Assembly (NCBI GenBank): GCA_002403305.1
Contig: DHHM01000017.1
Location: 32,219-96,218 of the forward strand
From: Bacteroidales bacterium UBA4772
Lineage (GTDB): Bacteria > Bacteroidota > Bacteroidia > Bacteroidales > VadinHA17
DNA: 64,000 bases
Direction: 5' to 3'
The translations under genes and the position numbers were made by a program. The notes beneath the pieces are model-generated. The model was not told the DNA's origin, searched no databases, and saw nothing but the letters and a program-made list of their open reading frames with translations. Positions 1 to 8,547 of the stretch are shown here, piece after piece; position 1 is the stretch's first letter; every line of letters starts with the position of its first letter.

Positions 1-1
1 C

Positions 2-163
2 AGGCGCAAATTCCGGGGAGCAATCTATAACATCGAGGTGCTGAACCCGGAGCACAGGATGAAGGGTGCCTGGGAGATAACCGTCGACGGCAAAAAACAC
101 GGCTCATCCCTGCTGCCACTCTTTACGGAAGGAACCGAACACAATGTAAGAGTGATAATGTAA
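2..163 (+). CDS. C-terminal end of a GH94-type glycoside phosphorylase (partial, cut by window edge)
   Basis: Reading from base 2 gives 53 codons and a TAA stop at 161-163. The peptide begins RRKFRGAIYNIEV and contains ITVDGK and EHNVRVIM. This resembles the conserved tail of GH94 cellobiose/chitobiose phosphorylases, where a beta-sandwich ends in a pattern like YxIxVxNP..VDG..H.V.VIMG. GH94 enzymes cleave beta-linked disaccharides with phosphate in the cytoplasm. The catalytic domain lies outside the window, so substrate cannot be judged. The next gene is a GH9 cellulase, which would fit uptake and phosphorolysis of cello-oligosaccharides, but that link is inference. Confidence 0.65.
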   Translation, partial: RRKFRGAIYNIEVLNPEHRMKGAWEITVDGKKHGSSLLPLFTEGTEHNVRVIM

Positions 164-225
164 TCATATGAGACTTACCGGAGCAACAGCCCGAATAAGT
201 ATTTATTTACTACCTTACATTTGTG

Positions 226-249
226 TTTCATTCGACCAATGAGATAAAT
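226..249. repeat. Palindromic intergenic motif, copy 1 (also at 25408)
   Basis: This 24-nt stretch contains the imperfect palindrome TTTCATT-cgacc-AATGAGA and matches 22 of 24 bases of 25408-25431. It lies in the 244-nt spacer between the GH94 end and the GH9 gene, which otherwise holds only AT-rich sequence with no gene. It could be a regulator-binding site or part of a dispersed repeat. Confidence 0.5.
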
Positions 250-407
250 AATCTTTAATGGGGTTTCCGATCTTTACCCGTGAAATGTGTAATATGCTAA
301 TTATCAACAAATTAAAAAACAAAGGATCTTTTCATAAGTAACTGATTATCAATTTTATCAAAAAAACTACGGGAGATGATAAGATACCCCATTTAATCCT
401 TATACAA

Positions 408-2147
408 ATGAAAACTTTGCTGACCATCCTCACTCCGGCGCTCCTGGTGCTCCTTGCAGCATCAGGCTGCGGCAACCCATCCCTGAAGAAAGCCAGGATT
501 GCATCACCGGCTGACACCGGATCACTCTTGGTAAACCAGGTAGGGTACCTTCCCGAAGCACCAAAGGTGGCTCTCATAAGAGATGAGGCTGCCGAATTTG
601 AGATCATCGATGCGGTGAGCGGCAAGAAAGTCTTTGCGGGCACCGCCGGCGAAGCTGGCTACTGGGAGCTCTCGGGCGATACTGTGCGCGCGGCCGACTT
701 TTCAGAGCTGACGCAACCGGGAACATACAGGCTCTGCCTGGAGGGTACGGAGCGCTGCTCGGCACCCTTCAGCATCGGTGTTGATGTCTACAGGGAGATC
801 ACAAAAGCCTCGGTGAAATCGTTTTACTTTAACCGCTCAGGACAGGAGATCACTGAAGGATACGGAACCAATTGGGCTCGTCCCGCAGGCCATCCCGACA
901 CCGCTGTCATCGTTCACCCGTCGGCCGCCTCGGCAAAAAGACCGGCCGGCACTGTCATATCCAGTCCCGGCGGATGGTATGACGCCGGCGACTATAACAA
1001 GTATGTCGTCAATAGCAGCATCACCAACTGGACCCTTTTGCTCTTCTACCAGCTTTTCCCTGACTACTGCGGCGCCCTCGACCTCAACATCCCTGAGAGC
1101 AGCAATGATATCGCCGACCTGGTGGATGAACTGCTCTACAACCTCAGGTGGTACCTCACCATGCAGGACCCGTATGACGGAGGAGTATATCACAAGCTTA
1201 CAACAAAGGCCTTCAGCGGATTCGTCATGCCCCATGAGGCTACGGAGACACGCTATGTGGTTCAGAAGAGCACTGCTGCCGCGCTCGATTTCGCTGCCGT
1301 GACGGCGATGGCATACCGCGTCTTTGCCGATGATCCGTCTGAAGAACTGCGTACCCTGGCAGCCGGGTGCCTCGAAGCATCGGACAGAGCCATGAGCTGG
1401 GCAGAGGCCCATCCTACCATGATATACATGCAGCCGCCGGATATCTCTACAGGAGCATATGGCGATAACAACCTCTATGACGAGCTTTTCTGGGCCCGGG
1501 CAGAGAGGGCACTGGCACATGAGACTATCCCCGAACCCGGATTTCTCAAAGGCATAAAGGCTGTCGATCCCTCCTGGAACCAGTCGGCCACACTGGGACT
1601 GATCTCCCTGGCGCTGTCGGAAAGTGCTGCATTCACAGAGCTGCGGGAGGCATCAAAAACCCTCATCATAGACTATGCTAACGAGCTGGTTGAAAAGTCG
1701 GCATCCTCTCCCTATCTCATCAGCCTCGACCAGTTTGCCTGGGGAAGCAACTCCGGTGTGGCAAACCAGGCCCTGATCAAGATAATCGCCATGAAGCTGA
1801 CGAACAATACCAAATACATGCCTTCGCTCCAGGCCGATGTCAACTGGCTGCTTGGCACCAATCCTGCAGGATACTGCTTTGTGACGGGATTCGGGACACT
1901 CTCCCCAATGAATATTCATCACCGTCCGTCCGGCGCTGACGGTGTGCCGGAACCGGTGCCCGGCTTCCTGGCGGGAGGGCCCAACACGGTGGTGATGAAC
2001 GACTGCCAGCCGCCGGTACCGCGTTCATCGTTCCCGGCAAAGTCATACACCGACAGCGAGTGCAGCTACTCCACGAATGAGATAGCCATCAACTGGAATG
2101 CACCGCTGGTCTTCGTTCTCGGAGCGATGGAGAACATGATTCCATAA
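408..2147 (+). CDS. Glycoside hydrolase family 9 endoglucanase (cellulase), lipoprotein
   Basis: The 579-residue product starts with a lipoprotein signal (hydrophobic stretch then AASGC, Cys21), so it is probably anchored in the outer membrane or periplasm. Residues about 40-125 look like the CelD_N immunoglobulin-like domain (LLVNQVGYLP). The GH9 (alpha/alpha)6 barrel follows. Motif GGWYDAGDY places the catalytic base/nucleophile pair at about D192/D195, and STNEIAINWNAPL near the end supplies the likely acid E558. GH9 enzymes hydrolyse beta-1,4-glucans. The gene follows the GH94 end by 244 nt on the same strand. Length and motifs are complete, so it appears intact; exact substrate is not determined. 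Confidence 0.93.
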   Translation: MKTLLTILTPALLVLLAASGCGNPSLKKARIASPADTGSLLVNQVGYLPEAPKVALIRDEAAEFEIIDAVSGKKVFAGTAGEAGYWELSGDTVRAADFSELTQPGTYRLCLEGTERCSAPFSIGVDVYREITKASVKSFYFNRSGQEITEGYGTNWARPAGHPDTAVIVHPSAASAKRPAGTVISSPGGWYDAGDYNKYVVNSSITNWTLLLFYQLFPDYCGALDLNIPESSNDIADLVDELLYNLRWYLTMQDPYDGGVYHKLTTKAFSGFVMPHEATETRYVVQKSTAAALDFAAVTAMAYRVFADDPSEELRTLAAGCLEASDRAMSWAEAHPTMIYMQPPDISTGAYGDNNLYDELFWARAERALAHETIPEPGFLKGIKAVDPSWNQSATLGLISLALSESAAFTELREASKTLIIDYANELVEKSASSPYLISLDQFAWGSNSGVANQALIKIIAMKLTNNTKYMPSLQADVNWLLGTNPAGYCFVTGFGTLSPMNIHHRPSGADGVPEPVPGFLAGGPNTVVMNDCQPPVPRSSFPAKSYTDSECSYSTNEIAINWNAPLVFVLGAMENMIP

Positions 2148-2234
2148 CATAGATCAGGAAAGTAAATGCCTCCCGGGACTGATCGATCCGCAGAAAAGAG
2201 TAAATTTAAGCACGCAGATCAAATCAGTTAAGCA

Positions 2235-3428
2235 ATGAGTACCAGGAGAGCTTTTATAAAAAAGAGCGGGTTAACCGCAGGCGGACTGGCAACAGCAACC
2301 GTTCTGGGCGGCAGCATGCTGCCGGGTGGTGAGGGCAATGCAGTCAGGCAGCAGGGCGTGAAGGGCCTGAAGATCACGAAGATGTTTGCTGATCCCCTCA
2401 CCTATGAGATGGAACCCTTTCCGATCGCCCTGGGCGTGATGACAAACCTTGACAATGCCTTTGTCAGAATTGTACTTGAGAACGGTATTGAAGGTTACGG
2501 GGAAGCCGCACCCATAATGACCATCAACGGTGAGAACCAGCAAACCATCCTTGGTACCCTGAACAGCTGCCGTGAGTTCATTGTCGGTCAGGATATAAAT
2601 AACTACAGGTCAATTGCCTACACTCTGAAGAGTGCTTTCTGGGCCCAGTCGGCCGCCAGGTGCGCCATCGAGATGGCCCTGCTCGATGCCTACACAAAAA
2701 CGCTGGGGATTCCCTTTTACCGCTTCCTGGGAGGAACTGAAACCAAAATAGAGACTGATTATACAATCGCGATAGTCCCTGGTGAAGAGGCAAAGAGACA
2801 GGCCATCAAGCTTGCATCCGAGGGTTTCAGGGTCATAAAGACAAAAGTGGGGGTTAACCTGAAGGAGGACATTGACAGAGTACTTGCAATAAAAGACGGT
2901 GCCCCTGAATGCGGACTGCTTATTGATGCCAACCAGGGCTATAACCCAAAAACTGCACTGCGCTTCATCAATGAGGTGGTGAAACATGACATCTACCCGG
3001 TGATGTTTGAGCAACCGGTTCTGAAATCTGACCTTGCCGGGATGAAATATGTGCGCGACAATACCGAGATCCTGGTTGGCGCCGACGAGTCGGTTTTCAC
3101 CCGGGCGGATGCCATCAATGTTGTACGTACGGGCTGCGCCGATGCCATCAACATCAAGTTAATGAAATCGTGCATAATAGAGGCACTGGATATCGCCGCC
3201 GTGGCACGCAGCGCCAATCTGAAACTGATGATCGGCTGCATGGTTGAGACAAACCTTGCCCTGGCATGTGCAATTCATTTTGCTGCCGGTGTGGGAGGTT
3301 TCGACTTTATTGACCTCGACCCCTCCTTTGATGCCACAAAGTGCCCGGTCAGGGGAGGACCTGTTTACTCACCCCCGTACTGGACAATAGGCTCAGGAGC
3401 AGGCCTGGGGTTCAGTGGCAGGCAGTAG
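2235..3428 (+). CDS. Exported dipeptide epimerase (enolase superfamily, L-Ala-D/L-Glu epimerase type)
   Basis: This 397-residue protein begins with a Tat-like signal (STRRAFIKKSG, then a hydrophobic run), so it is probably exported, which is common for Bacteroidota members. The enolase-superfamily layout is clear. There is an N-terminal capping domain to about residue 150, then a barrel with KTKVG (catalytic Lys), LLIDANQGY (metal Asp), MFEQPV (metal Glu), GADES (metal Asp) and NIKLMKS (second catalytic Lys). Such enzymes epimerise the alpha carbon of a dipeptide, typically L-Ala-D-Glu from murein peptides. The subgroup specificity cannot be read from sequence alone. It sits 87 nt after the GH9 gene, in the same direction. 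Confidence 0.88.
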   Translation: MSTRRAFIKKSGLTAGGLATATVLGGSMLPGGEGNAVRQQGVKGLKITKMFADPLTYEMEPFPIALGVMTNLDNAFVRIVLENGIEGYGEAAPIMTINGENQQTILGTLNSCREFIVGQDINNYRSIAYTLKSAFWAQSAARCAIEMALLDAYTKTLGIPFYRFLGGTETKIETDYTIAIVPGEEAKRQAIKLASEGFRVIKTKVGVNLKEDIDRVLAIKDGAPECGLLIDANQGYNPKTALRFINEVVKHDIYPVMFEQPVLKSDLAGMKYVRDNTEILVGADESVFTRADAINVVRTGCADAINIKLMKSCIIEALDIAAVARSANLKLMIGCMVETNLALACAIHFAAGVGGFDFIDLDPSFDATKCPVRGGPVYSPPYWTIGSGAGLGFSGRQ

Positions 3429-3430
3429 GT

Positions 3431-3476
3431 CAGTCGGCAGTCGGCAGTCGGCAGTCGGCAGTCGGCAGTCGGCAGT
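3431..3476. repeat. Heptanucleotide tandem array (CAGTCGG, six copies plus CAGT)
   Basis: Six perfect CAGTCGG units and a partial seventh follow immediately after the stop of the dipeptide epimerase. The next gene converges from the other strand. The same 7-mer family in reverse orientation occurs at 55752-55798, also between convergent genes. It is not coding in any convincing frame. Confidence 0.9.
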
Positions 3477-3592
3477 AGCACAAGACATTCCCCTAAAATC
3501 ATATGCCGTAGGCATTACAGTATTGTAGCACAATGCGTTAATCCCAAAAACATATGCCGTAGAGCCAGAATTGCTATCGGAAATCCCCGCTA

Positions 3593-3883
3593 TTATATCT
3601 TCAGATAATCTCCCAGCGCCGCCACATACTCCGCAAATTTCTTCCGTCCCAGGTCGGTGATGCTGCACATCGTCTGGGGATAACTCTCGCCGAAGCTCTT
3701 GCTCACCGATATGTAACCCGCATCCTTCAGCTTCCCTATCTGCACGCTGAGATTTCCCGCTGTCGCCTCGGTCTTCTCACGCAGGTAACTGAAGCCGGCG
3801 CTGTCGACGCTTATCAGCACCGACATTATCGCCAGCCTGAGCTGCGAATGCAGCAACGGATCAAGCTCCCTGAAAGGTGTCAT
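3593..3883 (-). CDS. Winged-helix transcriptional regulator (MarR/ArsR-like, HTH_34 type)
   Basis: The product is a 96-residue single-domain DNA-binding protein. It shows HSQLRLAIMSVLI (helix 1), then FSYLREKTEATAGNLSVQIGKLKDAGYI, a typical helix-turn-helix with recognition helix, and KSFGESYPQTMCSITDLGRKKF, the wing. This pattern is common in small Bacteroidota winged-helix proteins that sit beside a membrane-protein gene. Its start (CAT at 3881-3883) overlaps the 3' end of the upstream gene by 23 nt, so the two are co-transcribed and probably translationally coupled. It may regulate that operon or a related transporter; the target is unknown. Confidence 0.85.
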   Translation of the reverse strand: MTPFRELDPLLHSQLRLAIMSVLISVDSAGFSYLREKTEATAGNLSVQIGKLKDAGYISVSKSFGESYPQTMCSITDLGRKKFAEYVAALGDYLKI

Positions 3884-4457
3884 GGCTGCCCCTTTTTCTG
3901 AGTAAATAACCGGGTATAAGATACCCTACAATCATTGCCACCGGCATCGCCAGCCCCGAGACGGTCTCACCGCCGAAATGTGCCACCAGCGCCAGGAACC
4001 AGAAGGCGCCGGCACCCCACATAAGCGGCCTGAACTTGAGTATCACCCCTGAAATAAACAACGGAATGGCGGCCATTAACAGCATATACTTCGCCACACT
4101 GCCTGTCTCAAGCGGGTATACAATGAAAAAAACTATTGAAGCAAATAAAAATGCTATCCATGTCCATACGTAGATACTCGTTCCGTAAGTAAAGACCTTC
4201 TCCTTCTTGCCTCTGGTGAATCCGTAGATAAGCGATACCACCGTCCCGGGAATGACAAAGAACCAGACATACCAGGAGTTTGTCCATCCGACAAACTTCC
4301 AGAGAATGAACTCGGAGAGGCTGCATACAAAGATCAGCCAGCCCCAGAACAGAAGGTGAAAGCTCGACTGAGTGACACTCACTCTGGTCTTGTTGATCAT
4401 CTCAGTGATGACGCTCAGGCTCTCCTCTCCGGTCATCATTTTTTCTTCATTTTCCAT
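3861..4457 (-). CDS. Integral membrane protein of unknown function, paired with winged-helix regulator
   Basis: The ATG at 4457 gives a 198-residue protein; an upstream in-frame start at 4505 would add 16 residues without hydrophobic character and looks less likely. The first 35 residues are polar and acidic (ENEEKMMTGEESLS). They are followed by five or six hydrophobic segments (for example LLFWGWLIFVCSLSEFILW and ALVAHF...GLAMPVAMIVGYLIPGYLL) and a short basic tail (LLRKRGSHD). No enzyme motif is visible. The regulator gene overlaps its end, an arrangement frequent in Bacteroidota. The function is not assigned. Confidence 0.8.
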   Translation of the reverse strand: MENEEKMMTGEESLSVITEMINKTRVSVTQSSFHLLFWGWLIFVCSLSEFILWKFVGWTNSWYVWFFVIPGTVVSLIYGFTRGKKEKVFTYGTSIYVWTWIAFLFASIVFFIVYPLETGSVAKYMLLMAAIPLFISGVILKFRPLMWGAGAFWFLALVAHFGGETVSGLAMPVAMIVGYLIPGYLLRKRGSHDTFQGA

Positions 4458-4620
4458 GGCTTTTGTTACTTTTACATTATATGTTGAAATAAATTCTTGC
4501 GACAAATATAAACTAGTTTATGTTATAAACCTAATTATTTTATAGATTATTTTTGAGATCAGACGGGGTTTTGACTTATTAAGTTGTATTATAGATATTT
4601 AACAATATAATAACATATTT

Positions 4621-4971
4621 ATGGGAGTGATCAGGATTGAGGATATGGAGTTTTATGCCTTTCACGGGCATTACCGCGAGGAGCAGATAGTGGGCAATCA
4701 CTTCATGGTTGATGTGACAATTGAGACTGACACTGACAGGGCAGGGAAGAGTGATGAGCTCAGTGACACCCTCAATTACCAGGCGGCATATCTCGTGGTG
4801 AAGAAGGAGATGGAGACCACATCAAACCTCCTGGAACATATTGCCACAAGGATACTTGATGCTCTTTACAGGGAGATGGCCGGCATCATCAAGGCGACGG
4901 TAAAGGTGTCGAAGCTCAACCCGGTCATGGGCGGCAGGATAGGCAGGGTCAGCGTTGAACTGGAGAGGTAG
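4621..4971 (+). CDS. folB: Dihydroneopterin aldolase
   Basis: The 116-residue protein matches the FolB family in length and pattern: IRIEDMEFYAFHGHYREEQIVGNHFMVDV at the start, LSDTLNYQ (substrate-site Tyr), LLEHIA (catalytic Glu region) and KLNPVMGGRIGRVSVELER at the end. FolB converts 7,8-dihydroneopterin to 6-hydroxymethyl-dihydropterin and glycolaldehyde in folate synthesis, as a cytoplasmic octamer. The gene stands alone, divergent from the membrane-protein pair across about 160 nt of AT-rich spacer and 96 nt before glnS. The ATG at 4621 is the only start that keeps the conserved first strand close to the terminus. Confidence 0.92.
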   Translation: MGVIRIEDMEFYAFHGHYREEQIVGNHFMVDVTIETDTDRAGKSDELSDTLNYQAAYLVVKKEMETTSNLLEHIATRILDALYREMAGIIKATVKVSKLNPVMGGRIGRVSVELER

Positions 4972-5037
4972 CCCTCTCCTCCCGTCCTGCCAGTTTCGAT
5001 CATGTGCCTCCGGTGCAGGATTTATCTCAAATACACC

Positions 5038-5045
5038 TATTTTTG
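5038..5045 (+). promoter_or_regulatory. Candidate -7 promoter element for glnS
   Basis: TATTTTTG is a perfect TAnnTTTG match, 22 nt before the chosen glnS start. No clear TTTG is seen at the expected -33 distance, so this rests on the -7 box alone. Confidence 0.5.
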
Positions 5046-5067
5046 TACTCTCAATTTACTAAACTAC

Positions 5068-6768
5068 ATGAAAGAACCTGAATCAATATTAAAACCCGAG
5101 TCACAGCACTTTATTGAACAAGCGATAGAGAAGGACCTGAGTGAGGGCAAGAACGGCGGGCGTGTGCACACCCGCTTCCCGCCAGAGCCGAACGGCTATC
5201 TTCATATAGGACATGCCAAGGCCATCTGTCTCGACTTCGGTATGGCAGAGCAGTACGGCGGCAAGTGCAACCTCCGGTTTGATGACACCAATCCCACAAA
5301 GGAAGACGTTGAATATGTTGATTCGATAAAAGAAGATATCCGGTGGCTCGGCTTCACCTGGGAAGACCGCGAGTTCTACGCTTCTGACTACTTCGGAAAA
5401 TTGTGGGACTTTGCAGTGTCGCTTATAAAGCGCGGTCTGGCATATGTCGACGACCAGAGTGCGGAGGCGATCTCCGGGCAGAAGGGAACGGTAACCCGTC
5501 CGGGGGAAGAGAGTCGTTTCCGCAACCAGGATGTCCGGAGCATTGAGGAGAACCTTGATCTCTTTTACCGCATGAACGAGGGTGAGTTTGAAGAGGGCAG
5601 CCGAGTCCTCAGGGCAAAGATTGACATGGCCTCGCCCAACATGCACATGCGTGATCCGATCATATATCGAATTCTCAAGACACCGCATCACCGTACCGGC
5701 AGCAAGTGGAAGGTCTATCCCATGTACGACTTCGCCCACGGGCAGTGCGATTACTTTGAAGGGATCACCCATTCACTCTGTACCCTTGAGTTCGAGGTAC
5801 ACCGGCCTCTCTACGACTGGTTCATCGATCAGCTCAAGACTGACGACTACCGTCCGCGACAGATAGAATTCAATCGTCTCAACCTAACCTATACAGTCAT
5901 GAGTAAGCGCAAGCTGCTTGAGCTGGTGAAGGACAAAGTTGTAAGAGGCTGGGATGACCCCCGCATGCCAACACTGTGCGGGCTGCGCCGCAGGGGTTAC
6001 ACCCCGGAGTCTGTCAGGCGCTTCGTTGACCTGATAGGTTACACCAAGGTGGAGGCCATCAATGATGTTTCTCTATTGGAATATGCCATACGGGAGGACC
6101 TGAATAAGCGCGCCCCAAGGGTCTTCGGTGTGCTCAAACCCCTGAAGGTGATCATCATCAACTACTCCGGGAATATCACCGAGGAGATGGATATAGAAAA
6201 CAATCCCGGGGATGAAAGCCACGGCAGGCGCCTGGTGCCGTTCAGCAGGGAGCTCTTCATTGAACAGGATGATTTTATGGAGAATCCTCCTCACAAGTTC
6301 TTCCGTCTTGCCCCCGGCCAGGAGGTCAGGCTCAAGGGAGCTTATATCATTAAATGCACCGGAGTCGTGAAGAATGATGCCGGGGAGGTCACCGAGGTAC
6401 ACTGCAGCTATGACCCGGAGACGCGCAGCGGCGGACCGCAGGCCGGCCGCAAGGTAAAGGGCACCCTCCACTGGGTGTCGGCCTTACACGCCCTCGATGC
6501 CGAGGTCAGGCTCTACGACAGGCTCTTCAGCGATGAGGATCCATCAGGGCACAGGGATGTTGACCCGAGGGAATTCCTCAATCCCGATTCGCTGACCATA
6601 CTCTCCGGCTGCAAGGTGGAGCCCTCACTTGCTGAAGCAAAGCCGCTCGACAAGTTCCAGTTCCAGAGGGTGGGTTACTTCTGTGTCGATTATGACAGCA
6701 GGCCCGGCAGGCTCGTCTTCAACCGCACCGTCGGGCTGAAGGACACCTGGGCCAGGATGAACAGATAG
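5068..6768 (+). CDS. glnS: Glutaminyl-tRNA synthetase
   Basis: The ATG at 5068 gives 566 residues and starts MKEPESILKPESQHF. An earlier in-frame ATG at 5002 would add a Cys-rich stretch not typical of the family and would span the promoter element. Class I motifs are clear: PEPNGYLHIGHAKA (HIGH) near residue 45 and VMSKRK (KMSKS) near residue 280. The anticodon-binding beta-barrels follow. GlnRS charges tRNA-Gln directly with glutamine. The very next gene is a tRNA-Gln with a CTG anticodon, so enzyme and substrate genes are adjacent. gltX (28.6-30.1 kb) is a separate, glutamate-type enzyme. Confidence 0.96.
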   Translation: MKEPESILKPESQHFIEQAIEKDLSEGKNGGRVHTRFPPEPNGYLHIGHAKAICLDFGMAEQYGGKCNLRFDDTNPTKEDVEYVDSIKEDIRWLGFTWEDREFYASDYFGKLWDFAVSLIKRGLAYVDDQSAEAISGQKGTVTRPGEESRFRNQDVRSIEENLDLFYRMNEGEFEEGSRVLRAKIDMASPNMHMRDPIIYRILKTPHHRTGSKWKVYPMYDFAHGQCDYFEGITHSLCTLEFEVHRPLYDWFIDQLKTDDYRPRQIEFNRLNLTYTVMSKRKLLELVKDKVVRGWDDPRMPTLCGLRRRGYTPESVRRFVDLIGYTKVEAINDVSLLEYAIREDLNKRAPRVFGVLKPLKVIIINYSGNITEEMDIENNPGDESHGRRLVPFSRELFIEQDDFMENPPHKFFRLAPGQEVRLKGAYIIKCTGVVKNDAGEVTEVHCSYDPETRSGGPQAGRKVKGTLHWVSALHALDAEVRLYDRLFSDEDPSGHRDVDPREFLNPDSLTILSGCKVEPSLAEAKPLDKFQFQRVGYFCVDYDSRPGRLVFNRTVGLKDTWARMNR

Positions 6769-6841
6769 CCGGGAGTGCAGCGCAAAGAGCATATTGTTTG
6801 CGCAAAAACTGCGTTATAACAATATTCCGCGGAAAATACTT

Positions 6842-6849
6842 TATATTTG
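6842..6849 (+). promoter_or_regulatory. Candidate -7 promoter element for tRNA-Gln
   Basis: TATATTTG, a perfect TAnnTTTG box, lies 14 nt before the first base of the tRNA. That is a plausible distance for a tRNA precursor start. Confidence 0.55.
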
Positions 6850-6863
6850 CAGCCGCATAACAA

Positions 6864-6936
6864 TGCTCCGTGGTGTAATTGGCAACACGCCTGACTCTGG
6901 ATCAGGAAAGTCTAGGTTCGAGCCCTAGCGGAGCAA
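6864..6936 (+). tRNA. tRNA-Gln (anticodon CTG)
   Basis: The 73-nt gene folds as a complete cloverleaf. The acceptor stem is TGCTCCG/CGGAGCA with discriminator A, the D stem GTGT/ACAC, and the anticodon stem CCTGA/TCAGG with loop CTCTGGA (anticodon CTG, reads CAG). The T stem is CTAGG/CCTAG with TTCGAGC. CCA is not encoded. It lies about 95 nt after glnS. Its 3' half, from the anticodon loop onward, is repeated at 14381-14422, making it the probable insertion site of the island that follows. Confidence 0.97.
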
Positions 6937-6937
6937 C
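6896..6937 (+). repeat. Left direct repeat (attL-like), 3' half of tRNA-Gln
   Basis: These 42 nt, from the anticodon loop to one base past the discriminator, match 14381-14422 at 40 of 42 positions. The two mismatches are in the variable-loop region. This is the normal signature of an element integrated at a tRNA 3' end, leaving the intact tRNA on one side and a 3' fragment on the other. Confidence 0.85.
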
Positions 6938-6956
6938 TCAATTCCACCCATAAAGC

Positions 6957-6985
6957 TCTGATATATAAAACGATCAGAACTTTTT
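6957..6985 (+). terminator. Weak candidate terminator after tRNA-Gln
   Basis: The hairpin TCTGAT/ATCAGA with a 10-nt AT loop is followed by a five-T run. The stem is short, so it is a poor terminator compared with the one at 14426. Confidence 0.3.
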
Positions 6986-7191
6986 CCTTTTATATCACTG
7001 AAACTATACTGAAACAAATTAACTGTTATGTCTTTTTGTTACCTCTCTGTTTGGTTTAAAAGAACGTCTATAATATTCTAAAATGCATTTTCAAAAATTT
7101 GACAAATTTTTTATAACAATGGAAATGATATCTTAACTTGCTAGTATTATTTTCAGAAATGTAAGATTAATGTTAACTAAACTTAACACTG

Positions 7192-7593
7192 ATGAAAAAG
7201 GCATTATCATTTATCGTGTTTCTTTTGCTTGCTATTGCATGCCAAAAGAATGAAGTTGAACTCACTGTCTCATCTGAATTAAAAAGTTATCAGGAGGAAA
7301 CAAAATCAATCTCATTTTGTGATTCCATGTATATAATTAAAGATACTCTTTCATGGAGGAAATTATCCGGTGATGAGAAATTAAAAGCCTGCCAGTTAAC
7401 TGATTTAACATTGGACACAATTTCTACTTCCGATTTGGTAAAAACATGCTTTAATTATCCGCTTTACTTCGAATTCTCATTGACAAATGACGAAGAAAAG
7501 TCGATTTCTTACATGATTGATTCTTATAATGGATTGACAGAGCTATCGAAAAGATCTGATGGTGCTAAAGAATTAATGGAATTATATTCATAG
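7192..7593 (+). CDS. N-terminal part of a CHSYAW-type lipoprotein, ended by in-frame TAG
   Basis: The 133 residues begin MKKALSFIVFLLLAIAC, a lipoprotein signal with the lipobox Cys at position 17, so the product would be exported. The rest contains LSWRKLSGDEKLKACQ and FNGLTELSKR-like text (here YNGLTELSKRSDGAKELMELY). From memory this is a helical N-terminal region found in full-length Bacteroidota proteins that continue into a CHSYAW domain. The TAG at 7591-7593 is followed in the same frame, only three codons later, by the ATG of the next reading frame. The two are probably one gene broken by a nonsense mutation, or read through. Sequencing error is also possible. Confidence 0.7.
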   Translation: MKKALSFIVFLLLAIACQKNEVELTVSSELKSYQEETKSISFCDSMYIIKDTLSWRKLSGDEKLKACQLTDLTLDTISTSDLVKTCFNYPLYFEFSLTNDEEKSISYMIDSYNGLTELSKRSDGAKELMELYS

Positions 7594-7602
7594 ATTCCTG
7601 TT

Positions 7603-8541
7603 ATGAGTGAGAATAATAAATACAATTCTGATGAGCCAGGCATGCCATTCCGACTTAGATATTTAGAGTTATTACTGACAAATAGCACATTTATGAGGCA
7701 ATTGGATGAAGCAGGCAAAGAATCATTAATTACTCTATTCGAGAAAAAACGAAAGGAAAAACTGAATAATCCAGAAATTTATGGTAATTACAGTACAGAA
7801 AATATCAGTGGTTATATAAAGAAAATATTAATAATTCAGGAAGCTGTAAAATATTATTTTCTTGGTACTATATATGTTTATACTCCATTCAGGAAAAGCG
7901 TAACAGGAGATACTTATACAGACTTTACATCCACTGAAAAATATTACGCCACAAAAAATGTTCTTGATAATTACAATGTTGTTTTATTGGACAGTGCCAC
8001 ACCAAAATACAATTGCCACAGTTATGCCTGGAATCTATCAAACGGTGGAGATACGTGTTGGATAGAAGCTACCATTCAGACCTTAAATGATAATCTTTCA
8101 AAGTATTGGACCAATGATTTATATTCTACACCCAAGCCAAACAATTCTTATGGCTATACAAGAGTTTTTTACTACAATGGGGACCATTCGGCATTGTCGC
8201 CATACGCTTCATATCAGTACACATCGAAATGGGGCTCTGGTCCATTAGTGAGACATTCTCCTACAGAAGTCCCTTCAGAATATGACCCGTCTCACAGAAC
8301 CTATTATGGCAACCCGGGCATTAACGGGGAGGAGTATATAATATTGGGTAACACGTATGCTTATATGGTTCTTCCAAACATGAATTATGCAACATATTCC
8401 TGGAGAATAGAAGAAGATGATGACAGATACAGTATAGTATCACAAAGTGGAAATACCGCTTATATTCTATTTACCAGGGGAGGAACATTTCCTATTTATT
8501 GCGACATTTATAATTCTTATAGTCTTAATGGTGGTTACTAG
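7603..8541 (+). CDS. CHSYAW-motif (amidase-like) protein, C-terminal part of the split gene
   Basis: The 312 residues lack any signal peptide, which is odd for this type and agrees with it being the downstream half of the 7192 gene. A helical region to about residue 110 is followed by YNCHSYAWN (Cys/His, about 143-151), then GDHSALSPY and SKWGSGPLVRHSP. The spaced Cys, His and SKWG...H motifs resemble a NlpC/P60- or CHAP-like papain-fold core seen in secreted Bacteroidota and Firmicutes proteins. The last 70 residues (YSWRIEEDDDRYSIVSQSG...GTFPIYCDIY) look like an Ig/PKD-type strand domain. Peptidase or amidase activity is inference. The TonB receptor gene starts 6 nt later. Confidence 0.7.
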   Translation: MSENNKYNSDEPGMPFRLRYLELLLTNSTFMRQLDEAGKESLITLFEKKRKEKLNNPEIYGNYSTENISGYIKKILIIQEAVKYYFLGTIYVYTPFRKSVTGDTYTDFTSTEKYYATKNVLDNYNVVLLDSATPKYNCHSYAWNLSNGGDTCWIEATIQTLNDNLSKYWTNDLYSTPKPNNSYGYTRVFYYNGDHSALSPYASYQYTSKWGSGPLVRHSPTEVPSEYDPSHRTYYGNPGINGEEYIILGNTYAYMVLPNMNYATYSWRIEEDDDRYSIVSQSGNTAYILFTRGGTFPIYCDIYNSYSLNGGY

Positions 8542-8547
8542 AAAGAT

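Noticed and set aside
837..1520. Long minus-strand reading frame under the GH9 gene
   Set aside because: It is antisense to a clearly conserved cellulase and lacks recognisable domains; it arises from codon bias on the plus strand.
3431..3476. CRISPR-like array
   Set aside because: Units are 7 nt with no spacers and there are no cas genes in the window.
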